In this document: positions 43,120-55,678 of the stretch, one piece after another
How the letters are laid out: every line of letters starts with the position of its first letter
How positions within the stretch are numbered: position 1 is the first letter of the stretch
Source: Lampropedia hyalina DSM 16112
GTDB lineage: Bacteria; Pseudomonadota; Gammaproteobacteria; Burkholderiales; Burkholderiaceae_C
NCBI RefSeq assembly: GCF_900129055.1
Contig: NZ_FQUZ01000020.1
Span: 1 to 62,220 of the forward strand
DNA: 62,220 bases
Direction: 5' to 3'
Translations under genes and position numbers: made by a program
Notes under the pieces: generated by a model
What the model was told of the DNA's origin: nothing
Database searches by the model: none
What the model saw: the letters and a program-made list of their open reading frames with translations, nothing else

Positions 43120-46100
43120 ATGAACCGCCTTCCTCCACGCGGCCCCGCCACCGCTTTGTCACCGGCGGCCATCCAGCCTATGGCCCACAGCCAGCGTCGC
43201 CGCCTGACGCTCGCGGCCTTGACTGCCACCAGCATTCTGGCCATAGGAGTGCTGGGCTTTCCATACCAGGCCCACGGCAGCCTGAGCAGTGGCGTCAGTG
43301 GCATTCCCGCCATTCAACTGGCATCCGGCCCGCTGTACGCATCCGGCTCGCGTGCCAAGCCCACGCTGACCCTGACTCTGTCGGTGGAATTCCCGACTGT
43401 GGGAGCCGCATACCGTGACAGCTACAGCCCCACCAACACCTATATTGGTTACTTCCACACGGGAAGCTGCTACCGCTACAACAAGACCGACAACTACTTT
43501 GAACGCTATGGCAATGCCGATGCCAGCAAGGGATGCGATGGCAAGGGCTTTCATGGCAACTTCATGAACTGGGCGAATACCTCTTCAATCGATATTTTGC
43601 GTCTGGGTCTGACGGGTGGTGACCGGATCACAGACGAATCTGACAAAACAGTTCTTCAGCGCGCTGTACTACAAACTGGTTTCTACAACAGCAGCAGTTA
43701 TTTCCCGGCAAAGACGCTTTCATCCAGTCATGTCAAAAGATCGGTTCCTGATGAACTGAAAATAAAAACCGATGGCAGTACCCACAGCGGTGATATAAAA
43801 ATAGCAAATTGCCTCAACCGTATTTTCTTTGGCACGGAGTCTACCGGAAATTGTAATGGCCCCGGAAATAATGGCAATTTAGGTCAAGGCGGATTGCAGA
43901 ATGGTCGAATTGGCGAGATTGTCAAAAATGAACGAAAAACCGTTATCAATTTGAACAATTATAAAACCACAGAATGCTCCGATGGTTCACAGTGCAGTTT
44001 TGAGGGGGTCAGAAAAGTCTACTTCGGCAGGCAAGATGGCAGGGATGCCTACTGGCACTGGGCTTATGTACGCAATGGCTTCACATGCTCCTGGAGCGAA
44101 GACTCCATGGGAGACCCCAGCGCGGGTACTGTCAAGAAATGCTATGTCTCGAATGAGAGATACGACGACGCATTCGAAGACAAATCGCTCACATCCAATA
44201 CCCATTTTCTGACCAAAGTGCAAGTCTGTGAGGCTGGAGATCCTCGTGGTACAGATTATTGCCAACGCTATCCGAATGGTTACTACAAACCCGTAGGAAA
44301 CCTACAAAAATACAGCGATCGCGTTCGGGTCGCTGCCTTCGGTTATTTGATGGAAAGTGGCAACAAACGCTACGGTGGTGTATTGCGTGCCCCTATGAAG
44401 TTTGTTGGCCCCAAAAACTACAGTTCCAATGGCACGGAGCTTCCTGGCGAAAACACAGAAGTGGAATGGAATATGCAAACAGGCGTATTCTTTACCAACC
44501 CCCAGAAGGCAGCAGAAGGCAACAGTGGAGTTATCAATTACCTGAACAAGTTCGGGCGCACCGGTACAGAAGGCACATACAAAAGCAACGACCCTGTAGG
44601 GGAGCTTTACTATGAAAGCCTACGGTATCTACAAGGATTGCAGCCTACGCCCAGAGCCATCAGTTTCAATAATACCGATGATACGAGCCAAGCAATCCCA
44701 GAGAGCTTCAAGGACGGATTTCAAGTCCTTACTCAATGGACAGACCCCCATGCAGACGGAGTCTCTACACAAGACTATAGCTGTGTCAGAAACAATATTG
44801 TTTTGATTGGAGATGTCAATACCCACAATGACAAATCACTCCCAGGAAATACACGAATCACTGGCGAAGGAGATTTCGACCGCAGTGGAGAAGTCGATTT
44901 ATCCAGAAACATCCCAAATTTCAAAACATGGACGGAAGTCCTGGCCGGCTTCGAGAAAAACAGTGTTGTCCAATACATCGATAACAATGGAGTGCAACGT
45001 AAAACCAGCAGTCCCAATGGTCAAGTCTTCAATATGGATGCCAATGCCAACACTGGCAGCAGTAATGCGGCATACTATATTGCAGGTGCCGCCTATTGGG
45101 CAAACACCCATGATATTCGCGGAGAAAACTGGACAAAGAACAATAAAGACTCCAAAGGAAATTCTAAAATACGCCCAGGCATGCGTGCCAAAACATATGT
45201 CATTGACGTGAATGAAGGCGGTGCCAACAGCACATACAACACTCGCAAGCAACGGCAATTCTTTCTCACCGCCAAATACGGCGGCTTCAATGACATGTCC
45301 GGCTACGGCAACCCCTTTGTGGATGACAAAGGAATCACCAACAATGGCTCCTGGGCCAGAACCCCGGCTAGCCCAACAACTTCAGACCCCCAAACCTACT
45401 TCTTGGCCAATCAGGCACAGGATATTCTCGACGGTTTAGACGATATTTTCGAGAGCATCGTGGCCGAAGCGAACAGTATTGCCACCGGTGCCATTTCCAG
45501 CTCGGTGCTGCAACAGGATGACATTGGTTATCTGTATCGCGGCCAGTTTGATGTGAGCAGTTGGAGTGGCGACGTAGCGGCCATTTCTTTAAAAACCCAA
45601 GGCACTGGTCAGAACACCTCGCTGCAATTGGGAACCGAACAAGGCTGGAGTGCTGCCAGCAAGCTGGCCTCGATTGCCCCTGACGAGCGCAATATTGTGG
45701 TGGGCAATCCAGACCGCAGATCAGCCAGTCGTTTTCTGTGGAATGAAATTGCTGCCAGCCTGCAAGCCCACCTGCATGCCAGTGACAACCGTGGCACTGA
45801 TCGACTGGCTTTTTTGCGGGGTGATCGCAGCAAGGAAGGCGCACCATTTCGAGTGCGGGGACGTTTGCTGGGCGACATTGTGAACTCGGGGGTGGTCTAC
45901 TCTGGAGCACCATCGAACAGTGTGGCCGATACCGATTACTACACGAGTGCCCTGTACGCGGAAAAGCAAGACCGCGCACCGGTAGTGTTTGTGGGAGCGA
46001 ACGATGGCATGCTGCACGCCTTCAACGCCACAGGTGACACCGACGGCGGCAAGGAACTGTTTGCCTATATTCCCAGTTGGGTCACTCCCCGCCTGCACCT

Positions 46101-47550
46101 GCTGGCCGACCCGAACTACAGTGTGAACGGACACCAGAGCTATGTGGATGCCACGCCCGTGGTGGCAGAAGCCAAAGTGGGCACCGGTGAGGATGTCACA
46201 TGGAAGACTGTGCTGGTCGGCGGCACCGGGGAAGGCGGTCAAGGCGTGTACGCGCTGGATGTGAGCGACCCATCGGCCTTCAGCAAGGACAAGGTGCTGT
46301 GGGAATTCACCGATGCCGATGATGCCGACCTGGGCAATGTGGTGGGCGTGCCGGAAATCCTCAAGGTGCAGACCGGTGCCAACTCCTACAAATGGTTCGC
46401 CGTGGTCGCTGGTGGCGTAAACAACTATGTGAGCGATGGCCGTGCCAGCTCGAATGGCAAACCCACACTGTTCTTCCTCGACCTGGGCAAGGCCTATGGC
46501 AGCAACTGGAGCCTGGGGAGCAACTATTTCAAGATTCAGTTCCCGGTGAATACCAGCATCAACATGGCCAGCGGCATGGTGAACTTCACCTCATCGGTGA
46601 ACGCCTATGGCGTGCTGGAGCGCGTTTATGCGGGTGACTTGCAGGGCAATCTGTGGCGGGTGGACTTCAAGGGCAAAAATCTGAAAGACGTAGGCGATGT
46701 CACAGGCAAACCCCTGTTCATTGCAACCGACAAGAACAGTGGAGGCGAACGCCAACCCATTTCCGCCAAGCCCATTCTGTTCCGCGCCGACAGCTACAAC
46801 ACCGTGGTGGCATTCGGCACCGGCAAGTATCTGGAGGAAAACGACAATACATCGACGAAACAGCAGACGTTCTATGCTGTGCTGGATGCCAACACCACCC
46901 CGGGGGGTGCAGAGGACGACAAGGACGACAGTGCCAGCGGCAGTGTCGTGGCACGCACTCGGCTCAAGGCTGCCGATGTGAACAAGGCAACCGGCGATGT
47001 CACGGTGGCCAACAGCACCGAAAGCCCTTTCAACTGGGCCACGATTTACCAGATCAAGGCCAATGACAAGCTCACCGACCCCAAACAGAAAAAATCGGGT
47101 CTGTATGCCGGCTGGTATTTTCACTATATAGATAACGGCGAACGCCAGATCAGCGAGGGAGCGGTGTATGGCCAACAGGTGCTGGTGAACAGCCTGATTC
47201 CACCATCGGCCAATCAGGGCATCTGCGGCACAGGCGACAGCTTTGCCTATATCGTGAACGTGGCCATGGGCACGGCAGAGCGCGAGGCATCCACCGTGGG
47301 CTTGCTGGGCGCACCCTTGGTGGTGGATGTGGACGAAAGCTATTCCGCACTCAACAGCGTGGGGCAGCGCACCCGCACCATTCGCTCCCGTGTCATTCAG
47401 CAAGGCTCGAAGGCAGGTACGGAAGGCACGAAGGTGGGAGAAATGATCAGCCGCACCTTGCTCACCGGTCGCCTGAGCTGGCGGCAAATTCCAAACTATC
47501 AGGAACTGCGTGGCATGCCGCTGGAAGACTTCGCTCCCACCAACCCATAA
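43120..47550 (+). CDS. pilY1: Type IV pilus tip adhesin/assembly factor PilY1
   Basis: A 1476 aa secreted protein. The N-terminal signal has a hydrophobic core near residues 28-48, ending YQAHG. The C-terminal half (from about residue 800) is the PilY1 beta-propeller: [32 protein letters not shown] and [15 protein letters not shown]. PilY1 sits at the pilus tip, acting in retraction, adhesion and surface sensing. The usual acidic calcium loop before YAGDL reads [10 protein letters not shown], so that site looks absent. The first half is distinctly AT-richer than the second half. It is longer than the 1160 aa P. aeruginosa protein. Confidence 0.93.
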   Translation: MNRLPPRGPATALSPAAIQPMAHSQRRRLTLAALTATSILAIGVLGFPYQAHGSLSSGVSGIPAIQLASGPLYASGSRAKPTLTLTLSVEFPTVGAAYRDSYSPTNTYIGYFHTGSCYRYNKTDNYFERYGNADASKGCDGKGFHGNFMNWANTSSIDILRLGLTGGDRITDESDKTVLQRAVLQTGFYNSSSYFPAKTLSSSHVKRSVPDELKIKTDGSTHSGDIKIANCLNRIFFGTESTGNCNGPGNNGNLGQGGLQNGRIGEIVKNERKTVINLNNYKTTECSDGSQCSFEGVRKVYFGRQDGRDAYWHWAYVRNGFTCSWSEDSMGDPSAGTVKKCYVSNERYDDAFEDKSLTSNTHFLTKVQVCEAGDPRGTDYCQRYPNGYYKPVGNLQKYSDRVRVAAFGYLMESGNKRYGGVLRAPMKFVGPKNYSSNGTELPGENTEVEWNMQTGVFFTNPQKAAEGNSGVINYLNKFGRTGTEGTYKSNDPVGELYYESLRYLQGLQPTPRAISFNNTDDTSQAIPESFKDGFQVLTQWTDPHADGVSTQDYSCVRNNIVLIGDVNTHNDKSLPGNTRITGEGDFDRSGEVDLSRNIPNFKTWTEVLAGFEKNSVVQYIDNNGVQRKTSSPNGQVFNMDANANTGSSNAAYYIAGAAYWANTHDIRGENWTKNNKDSKGNSKIRPGMRAKTYVIDVNEGGANSTYNTRKQRQFFLTAKYGGFNDMSGYGNPFVDDKGITNNGSWARTPASPTTSDPQTYFLANQAQDILDGLDDIFESIVAEANSIATGAISSSVLQQDDIGYLYRGQFDVSSWSGDVAAISLKTQGTGQNTSLQLGTEQGWSAASKLASIAPDERNIVVGNPDRRSASRFLWNEIAASLQAHLHASDNRGTDRLAFLRGDRSKEGAPFRVRGRLLGDIVNSGVVYSGAPSNSVADTDYYTSALYAEKQDRAPVVFVGANDGMLHAFNATGDTDGGKELFAYIPSWVTPRLHLLADPNYSVNGHQSYVDATPVVAEAKVGTGEDVTWKTVLVGGTGEGGQGVYALDVSDPSAFSKDKVLWEFTDADDADLGNVVGVPEILKVQTGANSYKWFAVVAGGVNNYVSDGRASSNGKPTLFFLDLGKAYGSNWSLGSNYFKIQFPVNTSINMASGMVNFTSSVNAYGVLERVYAGDLQGNLWRVDFKGKNLKDVGDVTGKPLFIATDKNSGGERQPISAKPILFRADSYNTVVAFGTGKYLEENDNTSTKQQTFYAVLDANTTPGGAEDDKDDSASGSVVARTRLKAADVNKATGDVTVANSTESPFNWATIYQIKANDKLTDPKQKKSGLYAGWYFHYIDNGERQISEGAVYGQQVLVNSLIPPSANQGICGTGDSFAYIVNVAMGTAEREASTVGLLGAPLVVDVDESYSALNSVGQRTRTIRSRVIQQGSKAGTEGTKVGEMISRTLLTGRLSWRQIPNYQELRGMPLEDFAPTNP

Positions 47551-47566
47551 AAAAACAGGCACAACC

Positions 47567-48022
47567 ATGACCTATCCGCACCGTCCCAAACGCTGCCACC
47601 CGCAACAGGGTTTCACGCTGATTGAGCTGATGATCGTAGTGGGCATCATCGGCATTCTGGCTGCCATTGCGTACCCCAACTACACCGAGTATGTCCGCAA
47701 GGGCAAACGCGCCGAAGCCCGCACGGCCCTGATGGAGCTGATGCAACAGCAGGAACGGAACATGACACAACGCAATACCTATGTGGAATTCGCTGCAACC
47801 TCCGCGCATGCCTCCCTGAAGAACTGGGCGGGTGATGGCGGCTGGGCTGCCGCCAGTTACCGCATGAAAGCGGAACGCTGCGATGGTCGCACTACCGGCA
47901 ACGTGCTCTGCATCAAACTATCGGCCATTCCGACACGCACAGACCCCAAGGCCGGAACCTTGGAGTTCGACAGCCTGGGCAACAAATCCTGCACAGGTAC
48001 CGAACCGGGAGTGTGCTGGTGA
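47567..48022 (+). CDS. pilE: Type IV pilin PilE-like minor pilin
   Basis: A 151 aa prepilin. The cleavage motif is [20 protein letters not shown] with a 15-residue leader, and a helix [23 protein letters not shown] follows. A C-terminal disulfide loop is suggested by the cysteines at [11 protein letters not shown]. Within this operon, PilE is a minor pilin rather than the major subunit. The start at [11 protein letters not shown] lies 16 bp after pilY1. Confidence 0.92.
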   Translation: MTYPHRPKRCHPQQGFTLIELMIVVGIIGILAAIAYPNYTEYVRKGKRAEARTALMELMQQQERNMTQRNTYVEFAATSAHASLKNWAGDGGWAAASYRMKAERCDGRTTGNVLCIKLSAIPTRTDPKAGTLEFDSLGNKSCTGTEPGVCW

Positions 48023-48582
48023 ATCGCCTGTTACACCGGGGTTCTGCCCTGCCTCCTGTACGTTCACGCAAGGCCAGCGGGTTCACGCTGATCGAACTGA
48101 TGGTGACGCTGGCCATTCTGGCCATTCTGCTGATGCTGGCGACACCCAGTTTTACCGAATGGCGCAGGAATACACAGCTGGTAACGGTCACGAATACATT
48201 GGTGAACGCCTTGGCAACGACGCGCTCAGAAGCCCTGAAGCGTAACCAGCCAGTGCGCCTGAACTTCATCGTCAGCAACAGTGTCGTCAGTGGCTGGCGC
48301 GTGTATGAGGACAGCGATCTGGACAACAGTTTCGATGCCACCAAGGATGAAGAACTGCACGACAGCGGCGTGGTGGTGCCGGATTTCATCACCGTATCAG
48401 CAGGCAACATCACAACATTCACCTACGACGGCAGCGGCTTCCTGAGGGGGGTGAACAACACCACCATCCGGGTGCAATACATGAATGGCGAAACGGTCAA
48501 GGCAGCCCGGCATATCATTGTCAGCCGTGCCGGACGGGTACGCACCTGCCGCCCCACTACGCCTGCTGGCACCTGCTCGTGA
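48019..48582 (+). CDS. fimT: FimT/GspH-family pseudopilin
   Basis: A 187 aa prepilin-like protein. The motif [22 protein letters not shown] is followed by [16 protein letters not shown] and [13 protein letters not shown], the GspH/FimT signature. It starts with GTG overlapping the pilE stop (GTGA); a second in-frame GTG at 48013 is possible. FimT-type proteins can bind DNA during natural transformation, but that is only a family possibility here. It closes the minor pilin operon. Confidence 0.9.
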   Translation: MNRLLHRGSALPPVRSRKASGFTLIELMVTLAILAILLMLATPSFTEWRRNTQLVTVTNTLVNALATTRSEALKRNQPVRLNFIVSNSVVSGWRVYEDSDLDNSFDATKDEELHDSGVVVPDFITVSAGNITTFTYDGSGFLRGVNNTTIRVQYMNGETVKAARHIIVSRAGRVRTCRPTTPAGTCS

Positions 48583-48592
48583 AACCATGAAT

Positions 48593-48618
48593 CGTTCCTG
48601 CGCTCCCGCGTGGGAACG
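48593..48618. repeat. Imperfect palindrome after the pilin operon
   Basis: CGTTCCTGCG and CGCGTGGGAACG flank CTCC. It resembles the perfect palindrome at 40097-40128 in its CGTTCC/GGAACG arms. It has no T run. Confidence 0.45.
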
Positions 48619-48740
48619 CCTCCCCCGCCGCTCCAGCGGTATGCCATGGCACGATCCTCGCAAGACCTCCCTTCTTTACGCGAACACATCCGTGCAGTCA
48701 GGCTAAACTAGCGCGTTATTTCACACGGAGTCAAACTCAC

Positions 48741-49724
48741 ATGACAGTTCAATGGACACGCTGCGCCACCTGGGTGGCGACCGGCATTACAGCCACATTG
48801 CTTGCCGCCTGCGGCTCCAGCACGGTGGACTCGGCCATTTCGCCCCAACGGGTGGTGGCATTCGGGGACGGCAACGCCGATCTGGGACAGGTCAGCGGCA
48901 GAACCTATACCGTCACGGCCCCGGACATTTATGCCAACTGGACCAGCCAGATCGCGCTGGGCTATGGCAAGACCTTGACATCGGTATCGGCTGGTGGCTT
49001 GAGCTATGCGCAAGGCAATGCCAGGGTCACGACTTCGCCCGACGCGGCGGGCAATGCCAGCACCCCCACCGTGCAGCAGCAGGTGACCAATTTTCTGGCC
49101 AGCAACCAGTTTGCCGGGGATGATCTGGTGCTGGTCAGTGCCGGTTTGAGCGATGTGGTGGTACAGGCCCAGGCCGCACTCACCAGCGGCCTGAGCCGCG
49201 ATACCGCTCTGGCCAATGCGCGCACCGCCGGTGTGGAGCTGGCCCGTCAGGTCAATCGCATGACCAATGCCGGAGCGAAATATGTAGCAGTGGCCGGTGC
49301 CTACACGATCGGCAAAGGCCCATGGGGCGTGGCACTGAACAGTGCTGGCGTCAGCGATGCAGAGAACTTCCTGAACCAGCTCAGCAGCAAGTTCAATGAA
49401 GGCTTCAAGGTGGAGGGTGTGAATCTGGGATTGACCGGCGACAAAGTGCTGTACGTGGACTTTGAGGAATACGTCAATTACATCTACAACACACCCGCAG
49501 CCTTCAGTGTCGGCAACACCAATACGACTGTGTGCAATTCGGTGGATACCGGCAATGGCATCGGCACGGGAACCAACCAGATCAACTCGGCCCTGTGCAG
49601 CAAGGATACAGTGATCGACAGCAATTACGACCAGTATCTGTTTGCCGACCGGGTATATCTGACACCCAATGTGCATCGCCAGTTTGGCAACTGGGCTTAC
49701 GACCAGATTCGCAGCCGTTGGTGA
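48741..49724 (+). CDS. SGNH/GDSL-type lipoprotein with altered catalytic residues
   Basis: A 327 aa lipoprotein. The lipobox is LLAAC (Cys24). The fold matches GDSL esterases: block I RVVAFGDGNADLGQ near residue 40 and a C-terminal block LFADRVYLTPNVHRQFGNWAY. The nucleophile Ser of GDSL is Gly44, and the D-x-x-H pair reads D-x-x-Y, so two of the three triad positions are changed. It may bind rather than cut its ligand. GGAG lies upstream of the ATG. It is monocistronic and convergent with the patatin gene. Confidence 0.82.
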   Translation: MTVQWTRCATWVATGITATLLAACGSSTVDSAISPQRVVAFGDGNADLGQVSGRTYTVTAPDIYANWTSQIALGYGKTLTSVSAGGLSYAQGNARVTTSPDAAGNASTPTVQQQVTNFLASNQFAGDDLVLVSAGLSDVVVQAQAALTSGLSRDTALANARTAGVELARQVNRMTNAGAKYVAVAGAYTIGKGPWGVALNSAGVSDAENFLNQLSSKFNEGFKVEGVNLGLTGDKVLYVDFEEYVNYIYNTPAAFSVGNTNTTVCNSVDTGNGIGTGTNQINSALCSKDTVIDSNYDQYLFADRVYLTPNVHRQFGNWAYDQIRSRW

Positions 49725-49737
49725 AAACCGGCTGAAT

Positions 49738-50742
49738 TCATTGTTCAATTGATATCGGAATAGGCTTTGCCATTGCGCCCTGCGTGGGCAGATTCGTGCA
49801 CTCACTCAGGGCCTGGCGGGCCGCCTCATAGCCGATTTCAATGATTTCGCTGGCGCGGTCGAACTCCATGAAGCGGATATCGCCCAGCGGAGGCTGGATC
49901 AGCAAGTCTGGTGCATCGTGCAGCAGGTTGATGCGGGTCAGGCGTGACTGGGTGATGTACACGGATGCCAGCAGAATTTCAAAAATGCCAGGAATCGGTG
50001 GCCCTTCGGATTCCAAAGGGACGGCATCCCGCTCTGCCAGCCATTCCACCAGTTGCTGCAACACCGGATGGCGGGTGGTTTTCAGCGTGTCGCGCACACG
50101 CATCCAGAACGGCAGTTCGCTGCTGGATGGCAAGGGTGCGGTAGTGTGCGTGACCGCAGTGGCCATGCGTTTTTCGACGATGTCGTGGTTCAAATCCACG
50201 GCAATGACAAACGATGCACCCATGTGGCGCACCGTACTGACCGGAACGGGATTGACCAGCCCCCCATCCACCAGAATATGCCCCTCGTGACGCAGTGGGG
50301 TGAAGATGCCCGGCACGGCAAAACTGGCATGAATCGCTTCCACCAGCCGCCCCTGTGAGAGCACCACTTCTGTACCACTGAGGATGTCGGTACACACGGC
50401 CTGAAAAGGCGTGGGCAAATCGTCAAAATACTGGCTGGGCAACAGGTCTTGCAGAAACCGCTCCACCTTGCGCCCATCGATCAGGCCGGAGCGCGGAAAC
50501 ACCGGGTCCAGCAACGCGACAATGCCGCGCCAGTCCATGCTGCGAAAGGCTTTCTCCAGGTCATCGACCTTGCCCGATGCCGCCAGAGCACCCACCAGCG
50601 CGCCCATGCTGGTTCCTGCCAGGCAATCCACCTGCAAGCCCCGCTCTGCCAGGGCACGCAATACGCCAATGTGCGCCAATCCGCGCGCCGAGCCACTGCC
50701 CAGGGCCAGTCCAATGCGAGAAGGAATTGCAGGTGTTTTCAT
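49738..50742 (-). CDS. Patatin-like phospholipase, RssA type
   Basis: A 334 aa cytoplasmic patatin. The oxyanion region is LGSGSARGLAHIGVL, the nucleophile Ser is in GTSMGALVGAL, and the catalytic Asp is in VDGGLVNPVPV. The dyad is intact. Patatins hydrolyse phospholipid acyl chains; the RssA branch is poorly characterised. The start at MKTPAIPSRIGLAL is preferred over an ATG four codons upstream. Confidence 0.92.
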   Translation of the reverse strand: MKTPAIPSRIGLALGSGSARGLAHIGVLRALAERGLQVDCLAGTSMGALVGALAASGKVDDLEKAFRSMDWRGIVALLDPVFPRSGLIDGRKVERFLQDLLPSQYFDDLPTPFQAVCTDILSGTEVVLSQGRLVEAIHASFAVPGIFTPLRHEGHILVDGGLVNPVPVSTVRHMGASFVIAVDLNHDIVEKRMATAVTHTTAPLPSSSELPFWMRVRDTLKTTRHPVLQQLVEWLAERDAVPLESEGPPIPGIFEILLASVYITQSRLTRINLLHDAPDLLIQPPLGDIRFMEFDRASEIIEIGYEAARQALSECTNLPTQGAMAKPIPISIEQ

Positions 50743-50918
50743 GGCATGAATCATTTGGCATATTGTTTGCTTGACAGAACATCATGCACACATTGTGGTG
50801 CGATGCTGGCAAACTCGCTGTCAGGCATTGCTGTCGATAGGTACCGCCCGGATTACCCAAAATTGGGCCACCACAGGCGCATTTGCACCCAATCAGCGCA
50901 ATCAAGGAGGGAGTTCAG

Positions 50919-51260
50919 ATGAATAACGTTGAATTTGAAACTGCAAAACTTCTGGCCCATTTCAAGGTGCAGGCAAAGCGTTCAGGTATTTCAACGGATC
51001 TATCTCTGCTGCTGACCAGTGAGACGTATGCGCTGGCCATTTTCCAGGAAGTGGAAGATGTAACCGAAGACGAAGACCTGTTGGCAACCATGCTGCGCTT
51101 GCGTGCCAAGCTGCTGAAGCCGGTAGTCACGCCACCCGCCGCTCCCAGCATTCCTGCCATAGAGAGCACTGCCGCTCCAGTGACAACGGCAGCGGCCCCT
51201 GCCAAACCATCCACCCCCACGCCATTCCTGCGCGACTATCGCAATGGTGCGCGGGGGTGA
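50919..51260 (+). CDS. Small conserved-looking protein of unknown function
   Basis: A 113 aa protein that I do not recognise. Residues 1-75 look helical and acidic-rich (FQEVEDVTEDEDLLATMLRLRAKLL). Residues 78-105 are a Pro/Ala/Thr-rich linker, and the last residues are FLRDYRNGARG. A strong ribosome binding site AAGGAGGGAG precedes the ATG, supporting real expression. No membrane segment or signal is visible. It converges with nrdF, 13 bp apart. Confidence 0.7.
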   Translation: MNNVEFETAKLLAHFKVQAKRSGISTDLSLLLTSETYALAIFQEVEDVTEDEDLLATMLRLRAKLLKPVVTPPAAPSIPAIESTAAPVTTAAAPAKPSTPTPFLRDYRNGARG

Positions 51261-51273
51261 GAAGCAAGCATTT

Positions 51274-52386
<1,113 letters not shown>

Positions 52387-52453
52387 TCAACCCGGAATCC
52401 AGCGACGACGCATCGGGTGGCGATAGGATTCTTCATAGCAACGGCTGTGCCAC

Positions 52454-52481
52454 CTGGATTCCCGCCTTCGCGGGAATGGCG
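52454..52481. repeat. REP-like palindrome upstream of nrdF
   Basis: CTGGATTCCCGCCTTCGCGGGAATGGCG fits the outer CTGGATT/AATG pattern of the REP pairs at 36944 and 40137, here with CCCGC/GCGGG stem. A degraded partner may lie at 52372-52400. The gap 52264-52499 holds no gene. Confidence 0.6.
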
Positions 52482-52499
52482 TTAAAAAACAATGTTGGG

Positions 52500-52787
52500 T
52501 TATACGGGGCACACCAGCGACTGCCATTCTGGCTTGCGCTGAATATAGGCAGCAATGAACGAGCATTCGGGCACAACACAGCGGCCCGCCTGCTGGATGT
52601 CTTCCAGCGCGGCCTTGGCCAGCAGACTGGCCAGCCCCTGGCCGTTGTATTGCGGCTCCACCACGGTGTGCGGCAAGGTGACTTGCCTGCCATCGATCAC
52701 ATAGTCGGCAAAGCCTGCGACGGTGGTGCCGTCGTCCAGCAGGACTTCATAACGGCTGGCGGATTCGTTGTTGCGAACAGAAGGCAT
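52500..52787 (-). CDS. GNAT-like N-acetyltransferase, short YidJ/YjdJ type
   Basis: A 95 aa protein of the short GNAT family. The acetyl-CoA loop is visible in YNGQGLASLLAKAALEDIQ, preceded by HTVVEPQ, and the C-terminal CVVPECSFIAAYIQRKPEW is characteristic. The substrate is unknown. It lies inside the nrd cluster, between nrdE (67 bp after it) and nrdF, on the same strand. Confidence 0.88.
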   Translation of the reverse strand: MPSVRNNESASRYEVLLDDGTTVAGFADYVIDGRQVTLPHTVVEPQYNGQGLASLLAKAALEDIQQAGRCVVPECSFIAAYIQRKPEWQSLVCPV

Positions 52788-52854
52788 GGCACAAGCTCCT
52801 TGGGGAAACAGGGTGGTGGAAAAACTCGGTATCAGTATCGATGGAGTGCGGGAT

Positions 52855-55059
52855 TCACAGCGTGCAGGAAACGCAACCTTCCACTTCCGTGCCCTCCAGC
52901 GCGGCCTGGCGCAGGCGGATGTAGTAGATGGTCTTGATGCCCTTGCGCCAGGCGTAGATCTGCGCCTTGTTGATGTCGCGGGTGGTGGCGGTGTCGCGGA
53001 AGAACAGCGTCAGCGACAGGCCCTGATCGACGTGGCGGGTGGCCGCTGCATAGGTGTCGATGATTTTCTCCGGGCCGATTTCGTAGGCATCCTGGTAATA
53101 CTCCAGATTGTCCTGCGAGAGGTAGGCGGCCGGGTAATAGACGCGCCCTACCTTGCCCTCCTTGCGGATTTCGATCTTCGCCACGATGGGGTGGATGCTG
53201 GACGTGGAGTTGTTGATGTACGAGATGGAGCCGGTGGGCGGAACGGCTTGCAGGTTCTGGTTGTAGATGCCGTGCTGCTGCACCGAGGCTTTCAGGGCCT
53301 TCCAGTCGTCCTGCGTGGGCAGCACAATGCCCGCCTGCTGGAACAGCTCGCGCACCCGTGCGGTTTTCGGCTCCCACTTCTGGAAGACGTACTGATCGAA
53401 GTATTCGCCGCTGGCATACCTGGAGTGCTCGAAGCCCTTGAAAGTGGAGCCAGTCTCGATGGCAATGCGGTTGGAAGCGCGGATGGCGTGGTAAGTGATG
53501 GCGTAGAAGTACAGGTTGGTGAAGTCGATGCCTTCTTCACTGCCGTAGAAAATGCGTTCACGCGCCAGATAACCATGCAGGTTCATCTGCCCCAGGCCGA
53601 TGGCATGGGAGTCGTCGTTGCCTTTCTCGATGGATGGCACGCTGCTGATGTGGCTCATGTCGGACACCGCCGACAGCCCCCGGATGGCCACTTCCACGGT
53701 TTTCGCAAAGTCCGGGGAATCCATCGTCTTGGCAATGTTCAGCGATCCCAGGTTGCAGGAGATGTCCTTGCCAATGGTTTCGTAACCCAAATCTTCGTTG
53801 TACACGGATGGGCCATTGACTTGCAGAATCTCGGAGCACAGGTTGCTCATGTTGATGCGCCCCTGGATCGGGTTGGCGCGATTGACCGTGTCCTCGAACA
53901 TGATGTACGGGTAGCCGGACTCGAACTGGATTTCCGCCAGTGTCTGGAAGAACTCACGGGCATTGATCTTCTTCTTGCGAATGCCGGGGTTGTCCACCAT
54001 TTCGCGGTATTTCTCGGAGATGGAAATATCCGCCATCGGCACACCATAGATGCGCTCCACATCGTAGGGCGAGAACAGGTACATGTCCTCGTTGTTCTTG
54101 GCCAGCTCGAAGGTGATGTCGGGAATGACCACGCCCAGCGACAGGGTCTTTATGCGGATCTTTTCGTCGGCGTTCTCGCGCTTGGTATCGAGAAAGCGCA
54201 GGATGTCCGGGTGGTGCGCGTTCATGTACACGGCCCCCGCGCCTTGCCGCGCCCCCAGTTGGTTGGCGTAGCTGAAGGCATCTTCCAGCAGCTTCATGAT
54301 GGGAATCACGCCGGAAGACTGGTTTTCGATGTGCTTGATGGGCGCGCCCGCCTCGCGGATGTTGGTCAGCAGAAAGGCCACACCGCCGCCGCGCTTGGAC
54401 AGTTGCAGCGCAGAGTTGATGGAGCGGCCAATCGACTCCATGTTGTCCTCGATGCGCAACAGAAAGCACGACACCAGCTCGCCGCGCTGTTTCTTGCCAC
54501 AGTTCAGGAACGTGGGCGTGGCCGGCTGGAAGCGGCCAGTGATGATCTCGTCCACCAGATTGCGCGCCAGGGTCTCATTGCCCTGCGCCAGCGTCAGGGC
54601 CACCATGCAGACACGGTCTTCGTAACGCTCCAGATAGCGTTTGCCATCGAAGGTTTTCAGCGTGTAGCTGGTGTAGTACTTGAATGCGCCCAGGAATGTG
54701 GGAAAACGGAATTTGTGCGCATAGGCCGCGTCCCAGAGCTTCTGGATGAACTCGAAACCGTACTGCTCCAGCACTTCAGCCTCGTAATAGCCCTTCTCGA
54801 CCAGGTAATCGAGCTTTTCCTTCAGGTTGTGAAAGAAGACGGTGTTCTGATTGACATGCTGCAAAAAATACTGCCGGGCTGCCAGGCGATCCTTGTCGAG
54901 CTGGATTTCACCATTCGGGCCAAACAGGTTGAGCATGGCATTGAGGGCATGGTAGTCCAGCGCAGCTTCTTCGGGCGTAAAGCGCGGCTTGCCCACGGGC
55001 TTGACCGCAGGCGTGGCGGGACGATGGTGTTCCTGGAGTGAGGCAGTGGCGGAGGTCAT
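52855..55059 (-). CDS. nrdE: Class Ib ribonucleotide reductase large subunit
   Basis: A 734 aa catalytic subunit. Conserved parts include [29 protein letters not shown], and NLGSLNIA, and the C-terminal redox pair is in EGCVSCTL. It has no N-terminal ATP-cone, as expected for class Ib. NrdH reduces the C-terminal cysteines. The start at [14 protein letters not shown] replaces a 24-codon extension. The operon order nrdH-nrdI-nrdE-GNAT-nrdF is typical apart from the insertion of the GNAT gene. Confidence 0.96.
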   Translation of the reverse strand: MTSATASLQEHHRPATPAVKPVGKPRFTPEEAALDYHALNAMLNLFGPNGEIQLDKDRLAARQYFLQHVNQNTVFFHNLKEKLDYLVEKGYYEAEVLEQYGFEFIQKLWDAAYAHKFRFPTFLGAFKYYTSYTLKTFDGKRYLERYEDRVCMVALTLAQGNETLARNLVDEIITGRFQPATPTFLNCGKKQRGELVSCFLLRIEDNMESIGRSINSALQLSKRGGGVAFLLTNIREAGAPIKHIENQSSGVIPIMKLLEDAFSYANQLGARQGAGAVYMNAHHPDILRFLDTKRENADEKIRIKTLSLGVVIPDITFELAKNNEDMYLFSPYDVERIYGVPMADISISEKYREMVDNPGIRKKKINAREFFQTLAEIQFESGYPYIMFEDTVNRANPIQGRINMSNLCSEILQVNGPSVYNEDLGYETIGKDISCNLGSLNIAKTMDSPDFAKTVEVAIRGLSAVSDMSHISSVPSIEKGNDDSHAIGLGQMNLHGYLARERIFYGSEEGIDFTNLYFYAITYHAIRASNRIAIETGSTFKGFEHSRYASGEYFDQYVFQKWEPKTARVRELFQQAGIVLPTQDDWKALKASVQQHGIYNQNLQAVPPTGSISYINNSTSSIHPIVAKIEIRKEGKVGRVYYPAAYLSQDNLEYYQDAYEIGPEKIIDTYAAATRHVDQGLSLTLFFRDTATTRDINKAQIYAWRKGIKTIYYIRLRQAALEGTEVEGCVSCTL

Positions 55060-55191
55060 GGGAGTGTGAATGCAGTCAAGAATATCGGGTTGTCGAAAGC
55101 GTCGGACGGGCATGACATGCCGAACCCACACCGGTCACTCGCCGGGATTCGCACGCCAGGAACCGGCCAACCGGAATGGGGATGGCAGCAA

Positions 55192-55614
55192 TCAGGCCGG
55201 ATGCAGGCTGGCCTGCTGCTGCCAGAACCGGCTCAGTCCACTGCGCACCCGCAATACATCGTCGGGAGTGCCCAGCAGCTCAAAGCCATACAGATAGGGA
55301 ACCTGGCACTTCTGTGCCACGATTTTTCCGGCCAGACAGAATGCCTCGCCGAAATTGGTGTTGCCACTGGCCATCACACCACGAATCCACTCGCGGTTTT
55401 CGGCATGGTTCAAAAAGTGGATGACCGGCTTGGGAACCGCACCCCTGGCATTGCCGCCGCCATAGGTGGGCAAGAGCAACACATAGGGCTGGTCGAGCAG
55501 CAGGGGCTGCGCGTCGTCGGGGTGGGTGGGAATGCGCACCGCGTCCACGCCCAGCTTCTGCACGAAGCGATGCGTATTCTCGGAACTGCTTGAGTAATAG
55601 ACCAGCAAGGACAT
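55192..55614 (-). CDS. nrdI: NrdI flavodoxin
   Basis: A 140 aa flavodoxin-like protein that supplies oxidant to assemble the Mn(III)2-Tyr cofactor of NrdF. The phosphate loop [11 protein letters not shown] and the second FMN loop [16 protein letters not shown] match, followed by [18 protein letters not shown]. It lies between nrdH and nrdE. Its presence indicates a manganese-type class Ib enzyme. Confidence 0.95.
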   Translation of the reverse strand: MSLLVYYSSSSENTHRFVQKLGVDAVRIPTHPDDAQPLLLDQPYVLLLPTYGGGNARGAVPKPVIHFLNHAENREWIRGVMASGNTNFGEAFCLAGKIVAQKCQVPYLYGFELLGTPDDVLRVRSGLSRFWQQQASLHPA

Positions 55615-55678
55615 GGATGCTTCCTCATTCGCCCGGCGAAACTGCCGAAATGGGCCTTCCCCTGCGCCGCTTGTGCCC

